Assembly: GCF_036170895.1 (NCBI RefSeq)
Contig: NZ_CP108036.1
Coordinates: 8,095,501-8,159,500 of the forward strand
Source of the DNA: Streptomyces erythrochromogenes
Lineage (GTDB): Bacteria > Actinomycetota > Actinomycetes > Streptomycetales > Streptomycetaceae
Reading direction: 5' to 3'
Length of the DNA: 64,000 nt
Numbering within the stretch: the first letter of the stretch is position 1; each line of letters opens with the position of its first letter. The position numbers and the translations under genes are program-made. The notes below the pieces were generated by a model. It did no database searches. It was not told the DNA's origin and saw only the letters and a program-made list of their open reading frames with translations. Below are positions 32,971 through 40,752 of this stretch, in pieces.

Positions 32971-33750
32971 GTGCACGCCACCCCTTCACCGCCCGGCCGG
33001 GCCCTCGGCCGACTGGGCCCGGCCCTGGGCGCGGCTGCCGCCGTGCTCGCGCTCTGGTACCTGCTCGCCCGGTCCGCAGTGGTGGCCCCGGCGCTCCTGC
33101 CCACCCCCGCCGAGACCCTGGCCGCCCTCGCCGACAGCGCACGCAGCGGCATCCTGGCCGCCGACCTCGGTGCCAGCCTGACCCGCGCCGGACAGGGCTT
33201 CGCACTGGGAGCCGTCGTCGGCAGCGCCCTCGGCTTCGCCACCGGCTACCTGCCGAAGCTCTCCGCCGCCGTCACCCCCGTCGTCTCCTTCCTTCGCCCG
33301 ATACCGGCCATCGCCCTGGTACCGCTCGCGACCGCCTGGTTCGGCATCGGGGAGACCGCCAAACGCCTCCTCATCGCCTACGCCGTCCTGCTCGCCGTCT
33401 GGCTCTACGTCCACGACGGCGTGTCCCGCGTCCCGGTCTCCCACCTGCGGGCGGCCCGGACCCTGGGCGCCCCGCTGCACCGCCGGTTCGTCGAGGTGCT
33501 GCTGCCCGCCGCCGCGCCCGCCGTCCTCGCGGCCCTGCGGTACGGGGCCTCGGTGGCGCTGCTCGCCCTGGTGGCCGCCGAACTGGGCGGAGCGGACAGC
33601 GGCCTGGCGTACCGGCTCCAGGTGGACGGCCAGTTCCTGCGCGTGGACCGGATGTTCGCGGGGCTGCTCGTGCTCGGGCTGCTCGGCGTGGCCGTGGACC
33701 TCGTACTGGCCGCGATCGGCCGCCGGTTCGTGCACTGGAGCACCTCATGA
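32971..33750 (+). CDS. ABC transporter permease, sulfonate/nitrate/taurine type
   Basis: A 259-residue integral membrane subunit with about six helices. The permease loop that contacts the ATPase reads RAARTLGAPLHRRFVEVLLP AAA, the typical EAA-type motif of the SsuC/TauC family. GTG start with GAGGAG 7 bases upstream. The stop overlaps the start of the ATPase gene by 4 bases (ATGA). Together with the next two genes it forms a complete importer; an arylsulfotransferase gene follows, pointing to organosulfur substrates. Confidence 0.92.
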   Translation: MHATPSPPGRALGRLGPALGAAAAVLALWYLLARSAVVAPALLPTPAETLAALADSARSGILAADLGASLTRAGQGFALGAVVGSALGFATGYLPKLSAAVTPVVSFLRPIPAIALVPLATAWFGIGETAKRLLIAYAVLLAVWLYVHDGVSRVPVSHLRAARTLGAPLHRRFVEVLLPAAAPAVLAALRYGASVALLALVAAELGGADSGLAYRLQVDGQFLRVDRMFAGLLVLGLLGVAVDLVLAAIGRRFVHWSTS

Positions 33751-34463
33751 GCCTCGCGGTACGACTGGAGGGGCTGTCCGTACGCTACGGAGCCGCCCCC
33801 GTCCTGCAGAACACGGACCTGGAACTCCCCGCCGGGTCGTTCACCGCCCTGCTCGGGCCCAGCGGATGCGGCAAGTCGACGGTCCTCGGCGCCGTCGCCG
33901 GCTTCGTACCGCCCGCCACGGGTCAGGTGACGGCGGGCTCCCGGCCCGTGCACGGACCCGGCCCGGACCGGGGCGTCGTCTTCCAGCACTACGCGCTCTT
34001 CCCCTGGCGCACGGCACGCGGCAACGTCGAGTTCGCGCTCAAACGGCACGGCCTGCCGCGCGCGGAACGCCGCCGGCGCGCCCTGGAGGCCCTCGCCGAG
34101 GTCGGCCTGGCCGACGGCACCGACAAGTACCCGGCACAACTGTCCGGCGGCATGCAGCAACGCGTCGCCCTGGCCCGCGCCCTGGCCGCCGAGCCCGAAG
34201 TGCTCCTCATGGACGAGCCGTTCGGCGCCCTCGACACCCTGACCCGCACCCGCATGCAGCGCCTCCTGCGGGAGCTGTGGCAACGCCGCGGCACCACCGT
34301 CCTGTTCGTCACCCACGACATCGACGAGGCGCTGGCCCTCGCCCAGCGGGTCGTCGTCCTCGGCGGCACCCCCGGCCGGGTGCTCGCCGACCACGCCGTC
34401 CCGGACGGACCCCCCGACCCGGACCTGCGCTCGCTCATCGCCCGCCACCTCGGCTCCGACTGA
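33747..34463 (+). CDS. ABC transporter ATP-binding protein, sulfonate/nitrate/taurine type
   Basis: A 238-residue ATPase of the SsuB/TauB type. Walker A GPSGCGKST near residue 36, Q-loop FQHYALFPWRTARGN, signature LSGGMQQRVALARAL and Walker B VLLMDEPFGALD, with the switch His in VTHDIDEA. It energises uptake through the preceding permease, with which it is translationally coupled. It ends 57 bases before the binding-protein gene. Confidence 0.94.
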   Translation: MSLAVRLEGLSVRYGAAPVLQNTDLELPAGSFTALLGPSGCGKSTVLGAVAGFVPPATGQVTAGSRPVHGPGPDRGVVFQHYALFPWRTARGNVEFALKRHGLPRAERRRRALEALAEVGLADGTDKYPAQLSGGMQQRVALARALAAEPEVLLMDEPFGALDTLTRTRMQRLLRELWQRRGTTVLFVTHDIDEALALAQRVVVLGGTPGRVLADHAVPDGPPDPDLRSLIARHLGSD

Positions 34464-34520
34464 ACCCCCGCTCTCCCCCCTCGTCCGCCTGCCCCTCCCC
34501 ATCCACGCAAGGACCCTCCG

Positions 34521-35528
34521 ATGCTCAGACCCCGCGCGGCAGCCGCCCTGCTCATGGCGGCCCTGCTCACCACGTTCGCCTCGGCCTGCGCCGACGGCTC
34601 CGACCCCGCGAACGCCGACGGGAGCGGCGGCCGCCCGGCCGTCTCCGTCGTCGGCAGCGACCACCTCGGCGGAGCACCCGTCCACGTCGCCCAGGAGCAC
34701 GGACTCTGGTCCGCCGAAGGCATCGACGTCACCGTCACCACCCGGCCCAGCGGCCGCGACGCCCTCAACGCCGTCCTCGGCGGCCAGGCGCAGCTCGGCG
34801 TCGTCGGAGACCTGCCCGCCGTGACGGCGGCGCTCGGCGGACGCGACCTGCGGATCGTCGCCGACCTGTCCCGCTTCTCCGACTGGCGCCTCCTCACCCG
34901 CACCGACCGGGCCGTCACCGGCTTCGCCGCGCTCAAGGGCCGCAAGGTCGGAGTCCCGCAGGGCACGAACGTCGAGTACGCCCTCTCGCGGATGCTCGCC
35001 TCCGCACGGCTGACGGCCGCGGACGTGACCGTCGTCAACCTCGCCCCGAACCAGGTGACTCCGGCGCTCGCCCGCGGCGACATCGACGCCGGCGTCACCT
35101 TCCCCAGCTTCTACGAGGCCGCCCGCACGGCGCTCGGCGAGCGCTACGCCGAGCTCCCCTTCACCGGATACACCGCACGGACCCTGCTGGTCGCGGGTGC
35201 GAAGACGAGCGACGAGACCACCGCCGCCGTACTGCGCACCGTCCTGCGCGCCCAGCGCGAGATCGGAGCGGACCCGGCCCGCGCACGGCAGGCCGTCGTG
35301 GCCCAGTCCAAGGGCGCGCTCCAGACCGGCTACGTCGACGCCTACCAGTCCCGCTACACCTACGGCGCGACCCTCTCGACCGAGCTGCTGACCCAGTTGG
35401 AGGAGGAGGCCGCCTGGGCCAAGGCCGCCCAGGGCCTGCCCGGATCCGCCGACCGCGCCGCACTCCAGCGGTACCTGAACCCCGGACCCCTGACCGCCGT
35501 CGACCGGGCCGCCGTCACCGTCCGCTGA
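34521..35528 (+). CDS. ABC transporter substrate-binding lipoprotein, sulfonate type
   Basis: A 335-residue extracytoplasmic receptor. The signal peptide ends in the lipobox FASAC, so the mature protein is lipid-anchored. The fold segments match the SsuA/TauA/NMT1-like family: VAQEHGLWSAEGIDVTVTTR, LNAVLGGQAQLGVVGDLPA, LKGRKVGVPQGTNVEYALSR and ARGDIDAGVTFPSFYEAAR. It captures the substrate for the permease/ATPase pair encoded upstream. The exact ligand is unknown; the neighbouring arylsulfotransferase suggests an aryl sulfate or sulfonate. Confidence 0.92.
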   Translation: MLRPRAAAALLMAALLTTFASACADGSDPANADGSGGRPAVSVVGSDHLGGAPVHVAQEHGLWSAEGIDVTVTTRPSGRDALNAVLGGQAQLGVVGDLPAVTAALGGRDLRIVADLSRFSDWRLLTRTDRAVTGFAALKGRKVGVPQGTNVEYALSRMLASARLTAADVTVVNLAPNQVTPALARGDIDAGVTFPSFYEAARTALGERYAELPFTGYTARTLLVAGAKTSDETTAAVLRTVLRAQREIGADPARARQAVVAQSKGALQTGYVDAYQSRYTYGATLSTELLTQLEEEAAWAKAAQGLPGSADRAALQRYLNPGPLTAVDRAAVTVR

Positions 35529-35560
35529 ACCACACCCCCACCACGAGGAGACACATCGCC

Positions 35561-36682
35561 ATGACCGTCGACCAGAACACCCTGCGCCGCCGCGGCGTCG
35601 GCCTGATCGCCCACGACCCCGAGCGCAGCCACGGCGGCTACACCCTCTACACCCCGATCACCAGCGCCGGCGAGATCCACCTCGTCGACATCGAAGGCCG
35701 GACCGCGCACACCTGGAACTCCCCGCACCCGCCCGGCCGCCAGGCGCAGCTCCTGCCGAACGGCAACCTCTTCTACGCCGCCAAGGACACCGACAGCCCG
35801 ACCCTCTTCCCCATCTGGGACGTCTACCACGGCGGCATCTTCCAGGAACTGGCCCCCGACTCCACGGTCGTCCGCGAGGTCCGCCACCCCTTCCACCACC
35901 ACGACGCCTCGCTGCTGCGCAACGGCAACCTCGTCATCACCGTCGTCGAACCGCTCGCCCCGGCCGACGCGGCCCGCATCCGCGGCGGCATCCCCGGCTC
36001 CGAGGCCCCGGGCGGCGTCATCTACGGCGACGTCGTGTACGAACTGGCCTGGGACGGCCGGGAAGTGTGGCGCTGGGCCGCCATCGACCACCTCGACCCC
36101 GAGGACTTCCCGCTCAACCCGCACTTCGCCCGAGAGCACTGGCCCATGGCCAACACCGTCAACGAGAGTGCCGACGGCTCCATCGTCCTGGGCTTCCGCA
36201 GCGCCTCCTGCGCCGTGGCCGTCGACCGCGCGGACGGGTCCGTCCTGTGGCACATCGGCCCCGACGTCCTGGCCCAGCAGCACCATCCGCACGAGCTGCC
36301 GAACGGCAACATCCTCGTCTTCGACAACGGCACCTACCGCGACACCACCTCCGTGCCGTACTCGCGGGTCCTGGAGCTGGACCCGCGCACCGGCAAGGAG
36401 GTGTGGTCCTACCAGGACAACCCGCCGCAGAACTTCTACAGCCCGTACATGTCCAGCGCCCAGCGCCTGCCCAACGGCAACACCTTCATCGCCGAGGGCT
36501 CCTTCGGGCGGCTCTTCGAGGTCACCCCCGAAGGCCACGTGGTGTGGGAGTTCGTGGTGCCGCAGTTCCGCGCGTTCGGTGACGGCGTGGGCCTGGAGTC
36601 CTCGGCCGGCGCCCAGAACTCCGTCTTCCGCGCCCACCGCTACTCCGCCGACCAGATCCCCTGGCTGGGTACGACGGCCTGA
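35561..36682 (+). CDS. Arylsulfotransferase-type protein
   Basis: A 373-residue beta-propeller protein of the arylsulfotransferase class, which moves sulfate from aryl sulfates to phenolic acceptors without PAPS. Repeated blades with Leu-Pro-Asn-Gly-Asn signatures are visible (AQLLPNGNLFYA, HELPNGNILVFDNG, QRLPNGNTFIAEGS). His residues in HHHDASLLRNGN and QQHHPHELPNGN are candidates for the catalytic His. There is no signal peptide, unlike the periplasmic enterobacterial enzyme, so cytosolic action is likely. GAGGAG precedes the ATG by 10 bases, and it is probably the last gene of the ABC operon. Confidence 0.87.
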   Translation: MTVDQNTLRRRGVGLIAHDPERSHGGYTLYTPITSAGEIHLVDIEGRTAHTWNSPHPPGRQAQLLPNGNLFYAAKDTDSPTLFPIWDVYHGGIFQELAPDSTVVREVRHPFHHHDASLLRNGNLVITVVEPLAPADAARIRGGIPGSEAPGGVIYGDVVYELAWDGREVWRWAAIDHLDPEDFPLNPHFAREHWPMANTVNESADGSIVLGFRSASCAVAVDRADGSVLWHIGPDVLAQQHHPHELPNGNILVFDNGTYRDTTSVPYSRVLELDPRTGKEVWSYQDNPPQNFYSPYMSSAQRLPNGNTFIAEGSFGRLFEVTPEGHVVWEFVVPQFRAFGDGVGLESSAGAQNSVFRAHRYSADQIPWLGTTA

Positions 36683-36736
36683 CCTCCGACCGACACTCCC
36701 TCGGGCATCCGCGCAAACCTGACCGACGAGGGCCGT

Positions 36737-36758
36737 CACACGTTGTTCATACCGTGTG
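36737..36758. promoter_or_regulatory. Inverted repeat upstream of the sulfatase remnant
   Basis: CACACG (36737-36742) and CGTGTG (36753-36758) flank a 10-base AT-richer spacer containing TTGTTC. It could be an operator or promoter of the decayed sulfatase gene. Confidence 0.35.
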
Positions 36759-36825
36759 CATGGCCGCCGGGCCGGTGCCCTCCGCATGATCGGACTCCGT
36801 ACGCGAGAGCCAAGGAGTCCACCTG

Positions 36826-37519
36826 ATGCCCACCCGTCGCCACTTCCTCGCCGGTTCCGCGGCCGCCATCGGCCTCGCCCCGCTCTCCGCCGCACCGGAG
36901 GCCCGGGCGACGGCGGCAGCCCCTGCCCCGGCCTCGGCGACCTCCGGCACGGTCGGCCCGAACCTCGTCGTGATCCTCGCCGACGACCTCGGCTACGGCG
37001 ACCTCGGCGCGTACGGCCAGCAGCTGATCACCACACCGCGCATCGACCGGCTCGCCGCCGAGGGCCTGAGGTTCACCGACGCCTACTCCACGGCCGCCGT
37101 CTGCGCCCCCTCCCGCTGCTCCCTGCTGACCGGCCTGCACACCGGCCACTCCGCCGTCCGGGCCAACCCGGGCGGTGTCGCGGGCTCGCTGAAGGCCGGG
37201 GACACCACCTTCGCCGAAGTCCTGCGCGCCCGCGGCTACCGCACCGCGGTGATCGGGAAGTGGGGCTTCGGCCCGGAGGACGGCGACCAGCCCAGCCACC
37301 CCAACTCCCGCGGCTTCGAGGAGTTCTACGGGTACATCGACCACGGCCACGCCCACGAGTACTACCCGCAGTACCTGTGGCACAACGGCGCGAAGGAGAC
37401 CGTCGCCGCCAACGCCAACGGCGCGAAGGGCGCCTACGCGCGCTCGGCACCGCAGAGAACACCGTCGTCCTGATCACCAGCGACAACGGCCCGCACGAGG
37501 AGGGCGGGGTCGACCCCGG
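36826..37519 (+). pseudogene. Sulfatase remnant with internal and C-terminal deletions
   Basis: From ATG 36826 the frame encodes a Tat-type signal (TRRHFLAG), the metal-site segment VILADDLGYGDLGAYG and the formylglycine motif CAPSRCSLLTG near residue 90. It runs on to GYIDHGHAHEYYPQYLWHNG. After GAKGAYA (about 37440) the reading shifts one frame to LGTAENTVVLITSDNGPHEE. In intact sulfatases that segment lies about 100 residues further on, so an internal block is missing. Everything after GGVDP is gone and replaced by sequence from another gene. In-frame translation stops at 37473. Not expected to be active. Confidence 0.85.
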
Positions 37520-38071
37520 GCACGCAGTGGCCGCTGACCGTCGAAGGCACCGCGCAGACCCCCACCGGGCCGGTGCGCTACTCCGCCCGGGAACGGGTCT
37601 CCACGGTGCCGCCGGCGCCCGCCTCCGACGCCTACCTGAGCGATCTCGACTGGGTGTCGGCCACCAACGGCTGGGGCCCGGTGGAACGTGACCGCTCCAA
37701 CGGCCGGCAAGGCGGCCGGGGACGGCACCCCCATCTCCTTCGGCGGAGTGACCTACGGCAAGGACCTCGGCGTCCACGCACCCTCCGAGGTCGTCTACCA
37801 CCTCGGCGGCACCGCGGACCGCTTCACCGCCCTCGTCGGCATCGACGACTTCTCCACGAACCAGGGCGCCACCGGCGCGACGAAGGCCTCGGTGCGGGGC
37901 GACGGCAAGGTCCTCTTCACCAGCGGCAAGCTGACCGGAGCGGGCGGCCCGGTGCAGGTGGACCTCGACGTGCGCGGAGTGAAGCTGCTGCACCTGGTCG
38001 TCGAGGAGGCCAACGCCAACACGGCCCTGGACCACACCTCCTGGGCCCTCGCCCGGGTGACCGTCCGCTGA
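37515..38071 (+). pseudogene. NPCBM-domain fragment of a lost glycoside hydrolase
   Basis: Directly after the sulfatase remnant the sequence reads GTQWPLTVEGTAQTPTGPVR, then SDAYLSDLDWVSATNGWGPV. A frameshift near 37705 follows, then GGVTYGKDLGVHAPSEVVYH, FTALVGIDDFSTN and LDHTSWALARVTVR. These are the linker and NPCBM carbohydrate-binding domain that end secreted alpha-galactosidase-type enzymes. The catalytic domain is absent. ATG 37688 gives a 127-residue ORF for the rest of the domain, but it has no ribosome site or signal peptide. Confidence 0.8.
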
Positions 38072-38086
38072 GCCGGAGCCCCGCAG

Positions 38087-38998
38087 TCAGCTCCCGGTCG
38101 TCTTCACGACCGCGCCGGTGCCGGTAGCGGCGCCGGTACCGGCGTCCGTGTCGGTGCTCGCGGCGCATCGCGTCCAGTCCACGATCCGTACCGCCGCGCC
38201 GGCGGCCTCCTGGCCCCGGCAGTGGGCGTGGTGCCGGCGTGCGATTCCGTCCAGGTCGAGGTGCGGCCCGAAAGCGGGATGGGCCGCCAGCCGCCGCGCG
38301 TACGACCAGAGACGGGGGTGGTCGGTGATCCGGTACACCGCCGCGGCGTCCAGGTGCCAGCGGTGCACCGTGTCCAGCTGCACCAACGTCACCCACAACT
38401 GCACGTCGGCGGCGGTGAGGTGCTCGCCCAGCAGGTAGTCGGCCGAGGCCAGCCGCCGCTCCAGCACACCCAGCCCGCGCAGCAGCGCGGCCAGCGCGAC
38501 GTCGCGGGCCGCCGCGTCGGCACCGTACTGGCCGGCGCGCTGCGCCGCCGCGTTGACGCCCTGCTCGCAGAGCCGGCCGATCTCCTCGATGCGTGCGTCG
38601 GCGCCGTCCGGGTACAGGCGGGGTCCGGAGACCCCGAACCGCCGCGTCAGGTCCTGCACGATGTCGGGGGCGTGGGTGCTGACGATCCGTCCGGTCCAGC
38701 CGTCGCTGAGGACCGGCGCCAGGGCCGGTCCGGGATACAGGTGCGAACTGGCCTCGTACAGCGGGCGCAACGCCAGGTACCCGCCGTCGGACGCGTCCGG
38801 TACGGCGGGCAGCGATGTCACCGGGAGTACGTCCCGCAGGCCCAGCAGGCTGTGCGTGACGGCGATCCGCAGGCAGCTCGGACAGGACGGCGTCAGGTGG
38901 AGCCGGTAGCGGTGCGGAACGGCGGGGAAGCCGCTGCGCGCGTCACGCCCGATCCTGCTCTGGAAGGACGGCACGGCTTTCGGGTACGTGGCTGACAT
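38087..38998 (-). CDS. GST-like (glutathionyl-hydroquinone-reductase-type) protein
   Basis: A 303-residue thioredoxin-fold protein with a helical GST C-terminal domain. The N-terminal active-site region is YRLHLTPSCPSCLRIAVTHS. It has a Cys-Pro-Ser-Cys motif where the hydroquinone reductases have Cys-Pro-Trp-Ala. Also visible are GWTGRIVSTHAPDIVQDLTR and YLLGEHLTAADVQLWVTLVQ. Actinomycetes use mycothiol rather than glutathione, so the thiol cofactor is uncertain. The C-terminal 25 residues are low-complexity (Thr/Gly/Ala). AGGGAGA precedes the ATG. A leader peptide with an Arg-Arg-His-Ile-Asp-Leu core lies upstream, linking it to sulfur control. Confidence 0.85.
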   Translation of the reverse strand: MSATYPKAVPSFQSRIGRDARSGFPAVPHRYRLHLTPSCPSCLRIAVTHSLLGLRDVLPVTSLPAVPDASDGGYLALRPLYEASSHLYPGPALAPVLSDGWTGRIVSTHAPDIVQDLTRRFGVSGPRLYPDGADARIEEIGRLCEQGVNAAAQRAGQYGADAAARDVALAALLRGLGVLERRLASADYLLGEHLTAADVQLWVTLVQLDTVHRWHLDAAAVYRITDHPRLWSYARRLAAHPAFGPHLDLDGIARRHHAHCRGQEAAGAAVRIVDWTRCAASTDTDAGTGAATGTGAVVKTTGS

Positions 38999-39121
38999 GC
39001 GTCTCCCTGGGATTGCTCGGGCACGGACATACGGCGACGGCCCGCGACGGCTTCGGCGCGGGGGGACCCGGTGGGTGAGTGCGCGGTGGATGCGTGCGCG
39101 CTGGGGTGTGTGCGCGACGGG

Positions 39122-39280
39122 TCAGGAGCGGGCGGGCACGGGGCCGCCGTGGTGCAGGGGACTCGCCGCACTGCACACGCGGAGCAGGTCGATGTGGCGG
39201 CGGGAGGTCAGCAGCGGCAGCGGCAGGGAGGCGACGGCACGCACGCCGTCGGTCCCGCGGCCCAGCGCTGAACGCCCCAT
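39122..39280 (-). CDS. Putative leader peptide (RRHIDLLR type) upstream of the GST-like gene
   Basis: A 52-residue ORF whose core reads LLTSRRHIDLLRVCSAASP. Short actinobacterial peptides with an Arg-Arg-His-Ile-Asp-Leu core and a nearby Cys recur upstream of sulfur-assimilation genes and are regarded as cis-acting leaders. ATG at 39280 follows GGTAGGGA. It ends 123 bases before the GST-like start. A similar peptide lies at 43003-43110. A Cys-sensing attenuation role is inferred. Confidence 0.7.
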   Translation of the reverse strand: MGRSALGRGTDGVRAVASLPLPLLTSRRHIDLLRVCSAASPLHHGGPVPARS

Positions 39281-39285
39281 GATTC

Positions 39286-39302
39286 CCTACCAGTTCACCA
39301 GG
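39286..39302 (-). promoter_or_regulatory. Degenerate copy of the CCTAYC-N5-GRTAGG dyad
   Basis: On the minus strand it reads CCTGGT-N5-GGTAGG, with the right half-site intact. It is immediately upstream of the leader peptide start at 39280. Overlapping it is a second inverted repeat, CCAGTTC-N13-GAACTGG (39290-39316). Confidence 0.4.
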
Positions 39303-39341
39303 ATTCGCCGAACTGGAGTGTCGATCCGCGCCTGGGTGCTG

Positions 39342-39852
39342 TCAAGAGGGCCTGCTGCCGTCCGCGGCCACGCGGAAGCCGATGTTGCCGGTGGAACTGT
39401 CGGGCGTGTTGGAGCTGCGGGCCGCGACGCGGTAGCGGTCACGTCACCGGAGCCGTGCCTTCCCAACCGTCCTCCGCGGTGTTGAGGGCCGGGAAGTCGC
39501 CCTGCCAGATGTTGCACATGTGGCGGCCGGGGGAGCCGCCGAAGACGAAGGAGAACCCGAACTCCTCGGCCTCGGTGACATGGCCGGTGGCCTTGACGAA
39601 GGTGGCGAACTGGGCGTTCGTCACCGTCGTGGCGGCGAGGCGGAACGGACTGGCGGTCACCTCCCGCACCGGCCCCTCGCCGTCGGCGGGGAACCCGTCC
39701 GGGTCGTCGGTGCCCATGAGGAGTCGCCCGCCCGCCAGGTCGACCAGCCGGCGAGCGGCCCGCCGGGCGGCTTCGGTACGCGGCCCCGGCAGCGCAGGTG
39801 AGAGCACGACGGCGCCGGCGTCACCGTGTCCGGGCGTGCAGCATGAAGGCAT
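39342..39852 (-). pseudogene. Formylglycine-generating enzyme (FGE) remnant with internal deletions
   Basis: FGE converts the active-site Cys of sulfatases to formylglycine. From ATG 39852 the N-terminus is intact: MPSCCTPGHGDAGA, GGRLLMGTDDPDGFPADGEG and AATTVTNAQFATFVKATGHV, to FGFSFVFGG. It then jumps to GRHMCNIWQGDFPALNTAED, which in intact enzymes lies over 100 residues later. It stops at 39439, and a second jump and frameshift lead to RYRVAARSSNTPDSSTGNIG and FRVAADGSRPS-stop. The catalytic Cys region near the C-terminus is missing. It is the last gene of the sulfonate ABC operon. Confidence 0.87.
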
Positions 39853-39867
39853 GGCGGTTCAGCCCGT

Positions 39868-40752
39868 TCAGCTCGTGACCAGGAGGCCGCGGCTGCGCAG
39901 GACGTACCGTTCGAGGGGGCTGAAGATCAGCAGGTCGATGGCGATGCCGACGACGAGGATCAGGATGATCGCGAGGAACACGCCGGGCAGGTCGATGTTG
40001 TTGCGGCCGTTCTCCAGGAGCTGGCCCAGGCCCAGGCCCAGGTCGGGGGAGGAGGCGATGATCTCGGCGGCCATCAGTGAGCGCCAGGAGAAGGCCCAGC
40101 CCTGCTTGAGGCCGGCGACGTAGCCGGGCAGCGCGGCCGGAACGACGACGTGCCACACCCCCTTGATGCCGGTGGCGCCGAGCGTGCGGCCGGCCCGCAG
40201 GTACAAGGGCGGGACCTGGTCGATGCCGGAGACAAGCCCGTTGGCGATCGAGGGGACGGCGCCGAGCAGGATCACCGTGAACATCATGGCGTCGTTGAGG
40301 CCGAACCAGAGCACGGCCGGCGGCACCCACGCCACCGACGGCAGGGACTGCAGGCCCTGGAGGATCGGGCCGATCGCGGCGCGCACGAACTTCACCCGGG
40401 CGACCAGCAGACCGAGCGGGGTGCCGATGGCCAGGGCCAGCAGGAAGCCGAGCAGACCGCGGGAGACGGAGGTCCAGATGACCTCCACGAGCGTGCCCTT
40501 GACCCACATGTCGGACAGGCTGTCCCACACTGCGGTCAGCGGAGGCAGCTTGTTCTCCTCGGTGACCCCCGCGGAGACGAGGAGCTGCCAGACGGCGAGC
40601 ACCAGGGCGACGGCCAGGACCGGCGGAAGGGTCTTCTTGACCAGGATCTCCCTGACGGGGGAGCGGCGGACGTCGACGGCGTCCAGGGCGTCGAGGCCGG
40701 CCTCCAGTCCCGCGAGGTCGTCCCTGGTCGCCTTCGTTTCAGTGCTGGCCAT
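39868..40752 (-). CDS. ABC transporter permease, sulfonate type
   Basis: A 294-residue membrane subunit of the SsuC family with a 40-residue charged N-terminus and about six helices. The ATPase-contact loop reads LRAGRTLGATGIKGVWHVVV. ATG 40752 gives the N-terminus MASTETKATRDD and overlaps the end of the ATPase gene by 14 bases. Third of the three transporter genes in the operon. It is followed by the FGE remnant. Confidence 0.93.
   Translation of the reverse strand: MASTETKATRDDLAGLEAGLDALDAVDVRRSPVREILVKKTLPPVLAVALVLAVWQLLVSAGVTEENKLPPLTAVWDSLSDMWVKGTLVEVIWTSVSRGLLGFLLALAIGTPLGLLVARVKFVRAAIGPILQGLQSLPSVAWVPPAVLWFGLNDAMMFTVILLGAVPSIANGLVSGIDQVPPLYLRAGRTLGATGIKGVWHVVVPAALPGYVAGLKQGWAFSWRSLMAAEIIASSPDLGLGLGQLLENGRNNIDLPGVFLAIILILVVGIAIDLLIFSPLERYVLRSRGLLVTS

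Noticed and set aside
39038..39282. Other small ORFs overlapping the first leader peptide on both strands
   Set aside because: Only the minus-strand 52-codon frame contains the Arg-Arg-His-Ile-Asp-Leu core shared with the second leader.
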